Part shown: positions 14,674 through 21,997 of the stretch, piece after piece
Numbering within the stretch: position 1 is the stretch's first letter
How the letters are laid out: every line of letters starts with the position of its first letter
The notes under the pieces: model-generated
The model's input: the letters and a program-made list of their open reading frames with translations, nothing else
What the model was told of the DNA's origin: nothing
The model's database searches: none
Position numbers and translations under genes: made by a program
Virus record (IMG/VR): IMGVR_UViG_3300032084_002426
Span: 1-44,859 of that record
DNA length: 44,859 nt
DNA from: a virus
Reading direction: 5' to 3' (one strand)

Positions 14674-17600
14674 ATGAAATATTTAGAAATTCCGGATTTC
14701 CATTTTTCAATGAAATGGCTTAATCATTCTCAAGAGGTTGGCCACGCCGTTGCAAATGCGGCGCACGAGAATGGGGTCGACCTTATAGCGGCCCCTGGAG
14801 ATTGGTTTGACGGGCCTATATTGGCGAGCGACAAAGGCGGGTTAACCGCCGCTAAGAAGATCATTAAAGAGTGGTGTTCAATAGCCCCGGTGGTAGCCAT
14901 AGAGGGAACTCCATCTCATGACGCGCCTGGGTGTTATGGGATCTTTGAGGAAATCCCGGGTTTTTATTTATTGAAGCCTGGTATTACTTATGGTCTCTTG
15001 CATCATGGCCGAACCATTATAGATGTGAATAACTTGGGGCTAGGGGGGAATTCCCCCGACGCGATCCTATTTGGAATTCCTGAATTGAGCAAGAAAAATA
15101 TCCAAGCTCGATTAGGGCTCCCCTCCGATCAAGCTAACGCCGCCGCTGAGCGGTTGCTTTCCGATTATGTCCAACAGTTTATCGCGCCTAGTCGGGCCAG
15201 GTTCCCAGATATACCGGCTCTTGGATTGATCCACGGGAATATTTCCGACAATCATCGTGATAATGAAAGCGATATAATTCTTAAGAGTTCAGATATCGTA
15301 ATTAGGACAGAAGATCTAAGGCCTGCTAATCTTGACCGATGGGCAGCCGGGCACATTCACAAGCCGTGGGAGAGTAAAGTTGTCAGTTGCGGTTACTCCG
15401 GGTTTACTGGGATGGACTCTAATCCCTGGGGAAAGATGGGGTTCCTCCCTTCTATGAATTTTGTTGAGGTCAATGGGCCTAGTGATATTAGTATAGACCG
15501 TATTGCTTATGGATCTCCGAAGCGGGTGAAAGTCAAATCCGTTGATTTTGTTAAACCCGGCTCCAATGTCGCTTGGTGGGTTGATACAACGGATCGAGAG
15601 TCCAGCCTTCCATGTGACCTTCATCCTTGGTCACGGCTGACGTTTAAAGAGGAGGAGAAAGAAACACGGCGGGTTACCAAAGAAGAGGCAGCAGAAGTGA
15701 AAACTCTTTGGGATCTGTTTAAACTTATTGATCCGGATGTCAATCCCAACTTAAAAGCTAAGGTTGATCAAATCACTGAAACGGTGAAGCCTCCAGAGGT
15801 AGAAGCGAAAGAAGTGGCTGTGACTTACGTAGAAATTGCCGGGTGTGTCTTATTCAAGGGTAGAACCGTTAAATTTGATATATCAAGCCTGGCCGAAGCT
15901 TTAAACCTTTTAACCGGGCAAAATGGGGACGGGAAAAGTAGTCTGCTTTCTTTTTGCCATCCATATCCTGTGATTATAGGGAAAGATACCAAATCAGGGC
16001 GGGATAGCGCTATCAAGGATTTCTTTAACGGTAAAGAATCTTACATAAAGAAAACAGTCGTGAAAAACGGGGATGTACATAATCACCTGATAACTATAAA
16101 GGCCGCCCATACTAAGAGCCCTAAAACAGAATGCTATCTCACCATTGCAGGAGAGCCCCAACTTGACAAAGGGACTTTTGACGAGATGATGACTGTGTGT
16201 GAAACAGAATATGGGTCCATCGAAGATTACCGGATAACAACTTTTTGTGAGCAACCCAACCAGGCCACATCGAATCAATCCGGGCTGATGAGTGCAAAGC
16301 CTATTGACGCGCGTAATATCGTCCAGGCTATAGCCGGAGTCAACCGGGACAGAGAGCGGCGATTTGCTTTGGACCGGGTCCAAGAGTGCCAAGGCGAAGC
16401 CGAATCACTCCAATTCCGGGCAGAGGCTAAGGCAGAGTTACTTTCCGACGAAGACTTTCCCGCCCTGATAAACGAGGCTGACCGACAGGCGCGCCAAGCA
16501 GGAGAAGAGGCCGATAGGCTACTTGCCGAAGGGAAGGCGGTGAAGGGCTGCGTGGAGTCCTTTGAGGAGGAGGCTAAAAGGTACGACGAAAAAGTTAGAC
16601 TCATTTCAGAAATATCGGAAGACAGGGGTAAGTTAGCCAAGCAAGAGGAGCTTGAATCAACCTTGAGTTTAAACGAATTAAAAATATCCGAAGACAATAT
16701 GGCAATTATCTTCAATAAGGAAATAGATGAAGTCGAGACCAGAAACAAAGAGGCCCGCCTAAATTATGAACGAGCTGTATGGGAGAGGAATGCTTATGAG
16801 TCTGGGTTAAAAGAGGTGGAGAGGCTTGAATCTAGGGTCGAAGAATTAAAGGAATCGGCTAAACTGATCCCTAAACTGGAGGAGTGGAAACAGGCGTTGA
16901 AAGAATGGGAGGACGCAAAAAGAGATATAGCTGAGACAAAAAGCCTAATTGATGTTAAGAGGGATCTTATCATTGAATTAGATAAACCATGTGAGCATTG
17001 TGGGAAATTGTCAAGCACAGCAGCGGGGAAAATCTCTAGGCTAACCCGAGAAATCGAGTCATTGGAAGCAGCCATAGAAACTATGGGAAAAATCCCGGAA
17101 CCAGATGGGGTTCCTTCCGATCTTGATAGGCAATTAGCAGTTGCCAAAGATAACGGATCTTGTATCCCTGGGGCAGAATCAAGGCTTGCACAGGTGAAAG
17201 ATGCGTTAAAGCCAGCCGGAGTTGTCCAACCGCTTTCGCTTGAACCGATTATTCGCAAACAACCCGTGCTTGATTTTGTTGAGAGGTCCGCAATTATGGA
17301 GCTAATTGCGGACGCTCGCTCTGCCAAGGATAGAATCTCTGAATATAAAGAGATAATCGGGAAGAAGCAGGAGGTTGTCGATAAAATAGAAGTTTCCCCC
17401 TTTATCAAAGAAGAGTTAATAACAGCCAAAGCGAAGCTTGAAAAAACAAGGGCAGATTATACAGAGGCTAAAGTCGCGCTGTCAAATCGCGTCAATGAGC
17501 TTGATTCTCTTATGGAGAGACGGAATAGAGATTTATCGATTCGCAAAGAAGTGGAAGAGCTGCGACGCAAACAGAAAGAAACCGGCGTTGAAGATTGGCA

Positions 17601-18093
17601 ATACATAGCTGGGATGCTTGCTTCAAATAAAATCCCCGCTCTTGAGTTAGACCTCGTTCTTGATGTCATCGACACGGAAGCGACCGAAAGTATTAAGCCT
17701 TTTCTTGAAGGTCGATACGCAATTGAAACGATCACCCAGGAGGAGGGGAAAAAGGGTCTTGTTGACCGGTTCGACATCATTGTCCACGACAGGGAAGAGG
17801 GCTCCGAGCTTAGCCTCTTTAGTTTTAACCCAGGGCACAAGGCTTTTTTCTCTGATGCGTACATAAAGGCGTTAATTCTCCAGAGGAATCAGCGTTTGCA
17901 CCGTTCTTATTCTCCTGTCATCTTTGATGAAGCTGATAGCCCGATCAAAGAAGATAGGATAGGGATGTATTATGAGATGAACAGGGCTTATTATGGGCGT
18001 CACTTAAGCCGGGTTTTAGTTGTTAGCCAGAAGGATAGTGCTGCTGTATATATGTCCAATGAGATTGATGTTAATGAGTTGAAGGAGGGTTGA
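14674..18093 (+). CDS. SbcD-SbcC (Mre11-Rad50) fusion protein
   Basis: A 1139-residue single chain joining two subunits that are normally separate. Residues 1-270 are a calcineurin-like Mre11/SbcD nuclease: PDFHFS, GDWFDG, GTPSHD, LIHGN and AAGHIHKPW supply the metal ligands. From about 385 a Rad50/SbcC ATPase begins, with Walker A GQNGDGKSS (about 414-422). Two long coiled-coil arms flank a zinc hook CEHC (about 773-776), and Walker B is VIFDEAD (about 1082-1088). The ABC signature is replaced by FNPGHKAFF. The protein would process DNA ends for recombination or fork repair, as T4 gp46/gp47 do. The coding frame is continuous and the start has a GGAG site. Confidence 0.88.
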   Translation: MKYLEIPDFHFSMKWLNHSQEVGHAVANAAHENGVDLIAAPGDWFDGPILASDKGGLTAAKKIIKEWCSIAPVVAIEGTPSHDAPGCYGIFEEIPGFYLLKPGITYGLLHHGRTIIDVNNLGLGGNSPDAILFGIPELSKKNIQARLGLPSDQANAAAERLLSDYVQQFIAPSRARFPDIPALGLIHGNISDNHRDNESDIILKSSDIVIRTEDLRPANLDRWAAGHIHKPWESKVVSCGYSGFTGMDSNPWGKMGFLPSMNFVEVNGPSDISIDRIAYGSPKRVKVKSVDFVKPGSNVAWWVDTTDRESSLPCDLHPWSRLTFKEEEKETRRVTKEEAAEVKTLWDLFKLIDPDVNPNLKAKVDQITETVKPPEVEAKEVAVTYVEIAGCVLFKGRTVKFDISSLAEALNLLTGQNGDGKSSLLSFCHPYPVIIGKDTKSGRDSAIKDFFNGKESYIKKTVVKNGDVHNHLITIKAAHTKSPKTECYLTIAGEPQLDKGTFDEMMTVCETEYGSIEDYRITTFCEQPNQATSNQSGLMSAKPIDARNIVQAIAGVNRDRERRFALDRVQECQGEAESLQFRAEAKAELLSDEDFPALINEADRQARQAGEEADRLLAEGKAVKGCVESFEEEAKRYDEKVRLISEISEDRGKLAKQEELESTLSLNELKISEDNMAIIFNKEIDEVETRNKEARLNYERAVWERNAYESGLKEVERLESRVEELKESAKLIPKLEEWKQALKEWEDAKRDIAETKSLIDVKRDLIIELDKPCEHCGKLSSTAAGKISRLTREIESLEAAIETMGKIPEPDGVPSDLDRQLAVAKDNGSCIPGAESRLAQVKDALKPAGVVQPLSLEPIIRKQPVLDFVERSAIMELIADARSAKDRISEYKEIIGKKQEVVDKIEVSPFIKEELITAKAKLEKTRADYTEAKVALSNRVNELDSLMERRNRDLSIRKEVEELRRKQKETGVEDWQYIAGMLASNKIPALELDLVLDVIDTEATESIKPFLEGRYAIETITQEEGKKGLVDRFDIIVHDREEGSELSLFSFNPGHKAFFSDAYIKALILQRNQRLHRSYSPVIFDEADSPIKEDRIGMYYEMNRAYYGRHLSRVLVVSQKDSAAVYMSNEIDVNELKEG

Positions 18094-18263
18094 TGCAGAC
18101 GGTTAAGATTATAAACTTCCGGAAGGTTGGCCATGAGTTTGTTAAACAATTGATACTTAAATTAATTGACGATGGGTTTAGCGTCGAGTACGATTCCGCA
18201 AAAGATGAACTTTTGGCGGACAAAAAAGAGGAGACAAATGAGCGGGACAAAATCAGAACGTAA
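18093..18263 (+). CDS. small hypothetical protein, 56 aa
   Basis: ATG 18093 overlaps the stop of the SbcD-SbcC gene and follows GGAGGG, so it is probably translated. The product (MQTVKIINFRKVGHEF..., ending EETNERDKIRT) is charged and has no recognisable domain. It overlaps the next small gene by 26 nt. Confidence 0.5.
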   Translation: MQTVKIINFRKVGHEFVKQLILKLIDDGFSVEYDSAKDELLADKKEETNERDKIRT

Positions 18264-18390
18264 AATGGTCAAACGGGCCCTACAGAACCGGGCCCGCAAG
18301 GACATGGCTATGGTGAACGAGATCAAAGGGTTCCCGTTTAAAATTAGGGTGAAGATCGCATGGGCGATTTTAAAAGGAGACAGAAAGTGA
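18238..18390 (+). CDS. small basic hypothetical protein, 50 aa
   Basis: The start ATG 18238 has a GAGGAG site and gives MSGTKSERKMVKRAL. The open frame before it is a shadow. The C-terminal FKIRVKIAWAILKGDRK is a short amphipathic or hydrophobic helix seen at the end of many tiny phage proteins that I know only as uncharacterised. Very basic overall. Confidence 0.5.
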   Translation: MSGTKSERKMVKRALQNRARKDMAMVNEIKGFPFKIRVKIAWAILKGDRK

Positions 18391-18548
18391 TATACTCTTT
18401 TGGAGATCTACGTAAAAAATCGGCTTCTCAGCTAGATCAAATCATAAAAGAAAAGCATGAAGAATTCTTCGAAGCAACAACCGAAAACCAGAAAAAAATC
18501 AACAAAATTCTTTTCCTACAAAATCAAATTGAAAAGGAATTAAAATGA
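18387..18548 (+). CDS. small coiled-coil protein, 53 aa
   Basis: I place the start at GTG 18387 (VIYSFGDLRKKSASQ), because AAAAGGAGA lies just upstream; the in-frame ATG at 18360 has no such site. The product is almost wholly helical, with heptads (LDQIIKEKHEEFFEA, INKILFLQNQIEKELK) expected to form a coiled coil. Its stop overlaps the ssb start. Confidence 0.5.
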   Translation: MIYSFGDLRKKSASQLDQIIKEKHEEFFEATTENQKKINKILFLQNQIEKELK

Positions 18549-18970
18549 ACAAAACTTTCATATCCGGAAACTTAACAAAAGAACCAGAAACAGTCGCCCC
18601 CCAGGGGTCGGAGTATACTTTGATTAAATTCGGTATAGCAAATAACGATGAACGGAGGAAGGGGCCATCCGGGGAGTGGGAAGATGTAACCAGTTTCTTT
18701 GACCTACAGTACTGGACGAAAAATCCCCGCGTTTGGCTACAGAGATTAAGGCGAGGGGTAGGTGTTATGTGCGAGGGGAGGGCTAAACAAGAGCGGTGGC
18801 AAGATAACGACGGTGGCAATAGATCTAAAATTATCTTTACCGTTGATAAATTCCCTCTTATTTTGGCTTCCAAAGAGTCCCCCTCTGTCCCTTCTGCTCC
18901 AAGTGGGGCCACTATAACGCCACCTCCCGTGGCAGATAAGGTTAGGGACGAAGAAGATATCCCTTTTTAG
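18545..18970 (+). CDS. ssb: single-stranded DNA-binding protein
   Basis: 141 residues. The N-terminal OB fold has the usual SSB order: MNKTFISGNLTKEPE, then LIKFGIANNDERR, FFDLQYW, and GVMCEGRAKQERW. A proline-rich linker leads to the acidic tail DEEDIPF, the host-protein docking tail of bacterial-type SSBs. It protects single-stranded DNA and would act with the primase-helicase, SbcCD fusion and annealing protein. It is the last protein gene of the early strand. Confidence 0.93.
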   Translation: MNKTFISGNLTKEPETVAPQGSEYTLIKFGIANNDERRKGPSGEWEDVTSFFDLQYWTKNPRVWLQRLRRGVGVMCEGRAKQERWQDNDGGNRSKIIFTVDKFPLILASKESPSVPSAPSGATITPPPVADKVRDEEDIPF

Positions 18971-19000
18971 TTGACAGATTGGTGATGAATAGAATATACT
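18971..19000 (+). promoter_or_regulatory. candidate promoter with no gene downstream
   Basis: TTGACA (18971-18976), an 18-nt spacer and TATACT (18995-19000). A second possible -10, TATAAT, sits at 19007-19012 behind TGTGA. It begins immediately after the ssb stop codon. The only thing between it and the terminator at 19057 is about 50 nt of U-rich sequence, so it may make a small RNA. Confidence 0.5.
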
Positions 19001-19006
19001 TTGTGA

Positions 19007-19081
19007 TATAATCCATGTTGTTCTTTTTCATCCATTTTCTTTTACCTACTTTCCTTCCCCCTACTTGTAGGGGGTTTTTTT
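19007..19081 (+). ncRNA. candidate small RNA, about 75 nt
   Basis: This is the stretch that the promoter at 18971 would transcribe up to the intrinsic terminator. The body is strongly pyrimidine-rich, with ACCTAC and TTCCTTCCCCC that could pair with purine-rich ribosome-binding sites. Its 5' end depends on which -10 box is used. The prediction rests only on the promoter and terminator pair. Confidence 0.35.
19057..19081 (+). terminator. intrinsic terminator between the convergent early and late arms
   Basis: CCCCCTA and TAGGGGG form a 7-bp stem with a CTTG loop, followed by seven T. It would end early transcription on the + strand. The convergent - strand lysis gene ends at 19080, within the T run. 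Confidence 0.85.
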
Positions 19082-19529
19082 AGAAACTGAGCCCAACTTT
19101 AACCCCAGAAAAAAAAGCGATTACTCCGGTAACCACAACCCCCACTTTTAAAATCTTATTCTGCCTCTTTAGCCTGTTCACAGTAGTAGCCAAGCCGGTC
19201 AATAACGTATTGTAATCGGTCTGAATCTGTTCGAATTGTGCTTCGGATATCTCCGATTGAGCTAGAGAATTGTCTATTTGACTCTGCAATTCCTTCGATC
19301 TGCTGAGTAAGTTCGCTATTTCCTTTTGTTGCCCATCTGAGGCCGTCTGTAAGTTCGCTAATTGTTCGTCCCGTAGTGTCAAGTTTTGCTTGCAGATCAT
19401 TAACTCGCTCTTCATATAGCTTAATTCGTTCAGAGGAACCCCGGCTACTGGCCCAATATCCTGAGAAAAAAGCAACCACGACACCAACAACAAAAGAAAT
19501 AATGAGAAATTTCGTTTTAAAGGCCACAC
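19080..19529 (-). CDS. spanin-like protein with C-terminal membrane segment (frame 1)
   Basis: 149 residues from GTG 19529 behind AGGAGGGG. The N-terminus is a signal-like hydrophobic stretch (SLFLLLLVSWLLFSQ), the centre is a coiled coil (LTLRDEQLANLQ, SRSKELQSQIDNSL), and the C-terminus is a membrane helix (ILKVGVVVTGVIAFFSG). No lipobox cysteine is visible. A protein tethered at both ends with a periplasmic coiled coil is the plan of a one-piece spanin, but the missing lipobox makes that tentative. A different protein (19156-19527) is encoded in another frame of the same strand over most of its length. Confidence 0.55.
   Translation of the reverse strand: MWPLKRNFSLFLLLLVSWLLFSQDIGPVAGVPLNELSYMKSELMICKQNLTLRDEQLANLQTASDGQQKEIANLLSRSKELQSQIDNSLAQSEISEAQFEQIQTDYNTLLTGLATTVNRLKRQNKILKVGVVVTGVIAFFSGVKVGLSF
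19156..19527 (-). CDS. Rz-like inner-membrane spanin candidate (frame 2)
   Basis: 123 residues from GTG 19527, two bases downstream of the frame 1 start and using the same ribosome site. One N-terminal membrane helix (FLIISFVVGVVVAFFSG) is followed by a periplasmic coiled coil (IKLYEERVNDLQAKLD, LTQQIEGIAESNRQF), the plan of the Rz inner-membrane spanin that helps disrupt the outer envelope at lysis. Rz/Rz1 pairs are known to overlap out of frame, but there the inner frame encodes a lipoprotein, which is not seen here. Either both frames are used or only one is. Confidence 0.5.
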   Translation of the reverse strand: MAFKTKFLIISFVVGVVVAFFSGYWASSRGSSERIKLYEERVNDLQAKLDTTGRTISELTDGLRWATKGNSELTQQIEGIAESNRQFSSSIGDIRSTIRTDSDRLQYVIDRLGYYCEQAKEAE

Positions 19530-19804
19530 TGATCCCCTCCTAGCTCCCCTTCTGGCCCACCTCTCCCGGCAACGGCATTACCGGCAATCCGCTTTCCCGC
19601 GTTCCCAAAGAGTAAAGAGGTTCCAGTAAGGAGCCAAGTGCCTATCAAAGAAACCGTGACGGAAGTTCTCTCTACTGAAACAACTCCAGAAACAACAAGC
19701 CCGGTCAAAATGGCCGCAAATACCAAGCAAAGATACCCGGCGAATTTCATCTTCTGAAACTTTGGCTTTTTTATTTCAACATTTACATTTACGGCCATAG
19801 ACAA
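19517..19804 (-). CDS. holin-like small membrane protein
   Basis: 95 residues with two hydrophobic segments (MKFAGYLCLVFAAILTGLVV and SVTVSLIGTWLLTGTSLLFG) joined by a short linker, and a glycine-rich polar C-terminus. The size, topology and position between the peptidase and the spanin-like genes fit a holin. No sequence family is recognised. The end overlaps the spanin start region by 13 nt. Confidence 0.5.
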   Translation of the reverse strand: MSMAVNVNVEIKKPKFQKMKFAGYLCLVFAAILTGLVVSGVVSVERTSVTVSLIGTWLLTGTSLLFGNAGKRIAGNAVAGRGGPEGELGGDQCGL

Positions 19805-20236
19805 TCACCCATTAGGGGTTGAGAATTCTTCGGACGGAAACATCGAATTATATTGGGTCAAATAATACTCTTCAAAGGCCACAGTCCTATTTCTATCTAT
19901 CCGCATTAAAACCCTTCTTACGTCTGGATGCTTTAACGCAATCTCTATACTCGTCGCATTCTGGGGATTTTGTGCTAAATCTTCAATGGTATAGATTTTG
20001 CTATAAGCGGCGATAGCCCTAGCCTCCATTTCGTCGTGCTGTGACTGCTTTATTTCTGACACCTCACCGGCCAACTCGGTCATTTGGGCCACGAGTGGAG
20101 CCTGGGCCAACTTAACCCCCCTCTGTGCCCCGAAAGAAGCCGCCAGGGGCGCCGTTAAGGATAACAGTCCCATTAAGACCAGCATGATCACTGCTGTCCA
20201 TCTTTTTTTTGAAATTGCCGTGATAATTTTTTCCAC
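19805..20236 (-). CDS. lysis-region protein with N-terminal membrane anchor
   Basis: 143 residues, starting MEKIITAISKKRW behind GGAGG. One strong membrane helix (AVIMLVLMGLLSLTAPLAAS) is followed by a polar region with a short coiled coil (VAQMTELAGEVSEIKQSQ) and a mixed C-terminal domain. It may be an antiholin, signal-anchor protein or structural lysis factor. Position is the only clue to function. Confidence 0.5.
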   Translation of the reverse strand: MEKIITAISKKRWTAVIMLVLMGLLSLTAPLAASFGAQRGVKLAQAPLVAQMTELAGEVSEIKQSQHDEMEARAIAAYSKIYTIEDLAQNPQNATSIEIALKHPDVRRVLMRIDRNRTVAFEEYYLTQYNSMFPSEEFSTPNG

Positions 20237-20253
20237 GGTTTCCTCCTTATTTG

Positions 20254-20733
20254 TTACGCCTCAAAGGCGATAAGCACATAATTCCCATAACCCCGATCCC
20301 AATCAGAAACCAAAACCTCACCTGGCTTAGACCGGTTCCACATAGCATCGTAATGATCGGTTGTTTTATGTCGATCCCATGGCACAAGGTCAAGGCCTAC
20401 ATGGTGAATGAATTTCCCGTTAATAACGTAAAGCGGGTCCATATACCCCGCCGTGACGACCGGGTTAACCCCAAACAGTCCATCATCAACAAAGTAATGG
20501 TGTTGTTTAATCAAAGCCCTATACTCGGCCTCGGTTAGGGTTAGATGTTCCCTTAAAAGAGCGCTCATCCTGATTATTCCGGTTCTTCTCCCAGGATATA
20601 GCCCGGAATGCAGATGAATCGCCGTGGACATCCCGGTTGTTCCCATTCTTCCGATTTTATCGCCGGGGTTTACGATCTCTCCGGGCTTAACATATCGCTC
20701 CTCTAGGTGAGCGTAAAGTATTGTGTATTGCAT
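20254..20733 (-). CDS. M23-type peptidase with circularly permuted motif order (endolysin candidate)
   Basis: 159 residues. The N-terminus has the second half of an M23/LytM fold: TILYAHL (His 9), VKPGEIVNPGDKIGRMG and HLH (40-42). The C-terminus has the first half: HHVGLD (zinc ligands His 111 and Asp 115) and DRGYGNYVLIAFEA. In known M23 enzymes the HxxxD part comes before GYGN, then YAHL, then HxH. Here the chain begins just after the usual GYGN...I strand and ends just before YAHL. All zinc and catalytic residues are kept, so it is probably active on peptidoglycan cross-links and serves as the lysis enzyme. About 65 residues without M23 motifs (45-108) join the halves. Confidence 0.72.
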   Translation of the reverse strand: MQYTILYAHLEERYVKPGEIVNPGDKIGRMGTTGMSTAIHLHSGLYPGRRTGIIRMSALLREHLTLTEAEYRALIKQHHYFVDDGLFGVNPVVTAGYMDPLYVINGKFIHHVGLDLVPWDRHKTTDHYDAMWNRSKPGEVLVSDWDRGYGNYVLIAFEA

Positions 20734-20735
20734 TA

Positions 20736-20991
20736 CTATCCCTCTGAAACGACTTCGTTTCCATCGCTATCTACAAAAAACTCATTATCTGAGTCCCAAT
20801 AATAGATATTCCCGTCCGTCCTATTAAAAGGAAGCTCTTGCCCCTCATATATTGGTTCCTCGTCAGTACCAATATTTACGCGAAAATCAAGCCAAGCCGT
20901 CTTTCCGTCTGTATTTGTTGGCTCACTGCCTTTTTTTTGAAATCCCCAAAAATTTCCCTGTCTCATTATTAATCAAAATATATGTTGCCAT
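20736..20991 (-). CDS. small lysis- or tail-region protein, apparently frameshifted
   Basis: ATG 20991 follows GGAGG and gives MATYILINNETGKFLGISKK, but stops at 20923. The overlapping frame (ATG 20966, no ribosome site) goes on with KKGSEPTNTDGKTAWLDF to a stop at 20736. The two meet at a run of eight A (on the coding strand) near 20931-20938; removing one base gives one continuous protein of about 84 residues. A small, acidic, probably beta-rich protein of unknown role, between tail fibre and peptidase genes. Confidence 0.5.
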
Positions 20992-20992
20992 A

Positions 20993-21997
20993 TCAAACCT
21001 CCAGAGTCACGTTAAACCCTGATCCGCCCGAGAGAATCGCCAACGGTCCGGAATTGTGTGATGTGAATTGCCCGGTTGAATTAAGCGTGAAATAAATATA
21101 TTCATTTTCAAAAGATTCATCAGTTACCGAGAATCCCGGAGTGACAAGCCCTGATTCTACACCAGCCCCATCAATAACCAACAATGATGCGGAGCCAGCG
21201 TCAATGGTCACTGCCGACGCCCCTGGCATATAATGTCTTGGCATTGGCCACGTGACCCTAATTGAGTCTGAATCAATTTTATTCCCTATCCACCCGAAAA
21301 CATTCGATTCGTCCGTAGATTCTTTTTCGAAGTAGGCTCCAGCTTCAAGGTATGTGGCTGTTGTCGCTTCGTCTGGGAGGAATCCATCGGTCGTAGATGT
21401 CATATCGTCCACAAGAGACAACATCGCGCCAGAGATCCCAGCAAGAGCACCATATTTTTGAACCGTCAAAGTTCCAGAAGTAGGGACGTAAACCTCGCCC
21501 GTGATCCCAGCGGAGGAGCCTGAGGAAGAATCTAATCCCATGCGGACACGTATTTGACCTAGGGCTGTCGTCCGCATGCTTTTACCTGGCAAATATTCAC
21601 ATGTGCCAAGATCCGAGTCTCCTTGTTGAAGATTTCGAGCAAGACAAGCGGAAGCAGACCCCACCTCTGTAGAACCATGGAACTCAAAACTAAAGTTTGC
21701 CAGAGTTGAATAATAACTTATCGCAGACGTCGCCGCGAACTTATACCAGCCAGCCGCCGATATGGTGTATTTTTTTTCCTCCATAGCCTTATACCCTGGA
21801 TAGAGATATTTGGCCCCGGCAACAGTAAGGGGGGTTAAATCCTCAATGGAATCCGTGCCATTCCCTATAACCTGAATAGGCTCGTTCGAATCGGGGTGAT
21901 TCGTGAACCATAAAAGATACCCATCTTCTAAAACCAAGCTCATATCAAACGTGTCCCAATCCTCTGGGCTTACGTTAATTTGTATTTCCTCAGACAT
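20993..21997 (-). CDS. putative tail fibre or tail-tip protein
   Basis: About 334 residues from ATG 21997 (MSEEIQINVS), behind AGGAG; the upstream in-frame TTG is less likely. The composition is rich in Ser, Thr, Gly and aromatic residues, with alternating beta-like stretches and no membrane segment or cleavage motif, as in phage fibre and carbohydrate-facing proteins. It overlaps the hub-like gene by 8 nt and is the last structural gene before lysis. No family is recognised. Confidence 0.5.
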   Translation of the reverse strand: MSEEIQINVSPEDWDTFDMSLVLEDGYLLWFTNHPDSNEPIQVIGNGTDSIEDLTPLTVAGAKYLYPGYKAMEEKKYTISAAGWYKFAATSAISYYSTLANFSFEFHGSTEVGSASACLARNLQQGDSDLGTCEYLPGKSMRTTALGQIRVRMGLDSSSGSSAGITGEVYVPTSGTLTVQKYGALAGISGAMLSLVDDMTSTTDGFLPDEATTATYLEAGAYFEKESTDESNVFGWIGNKIDSDSIRVTWPMPRHYMPGASAVTIDAGSASLLVIDGAGVESGLVTPGFSVTDESFENEYIYFTLNSTGQFTSHNSGPLAILSGGSGFNVTLEV

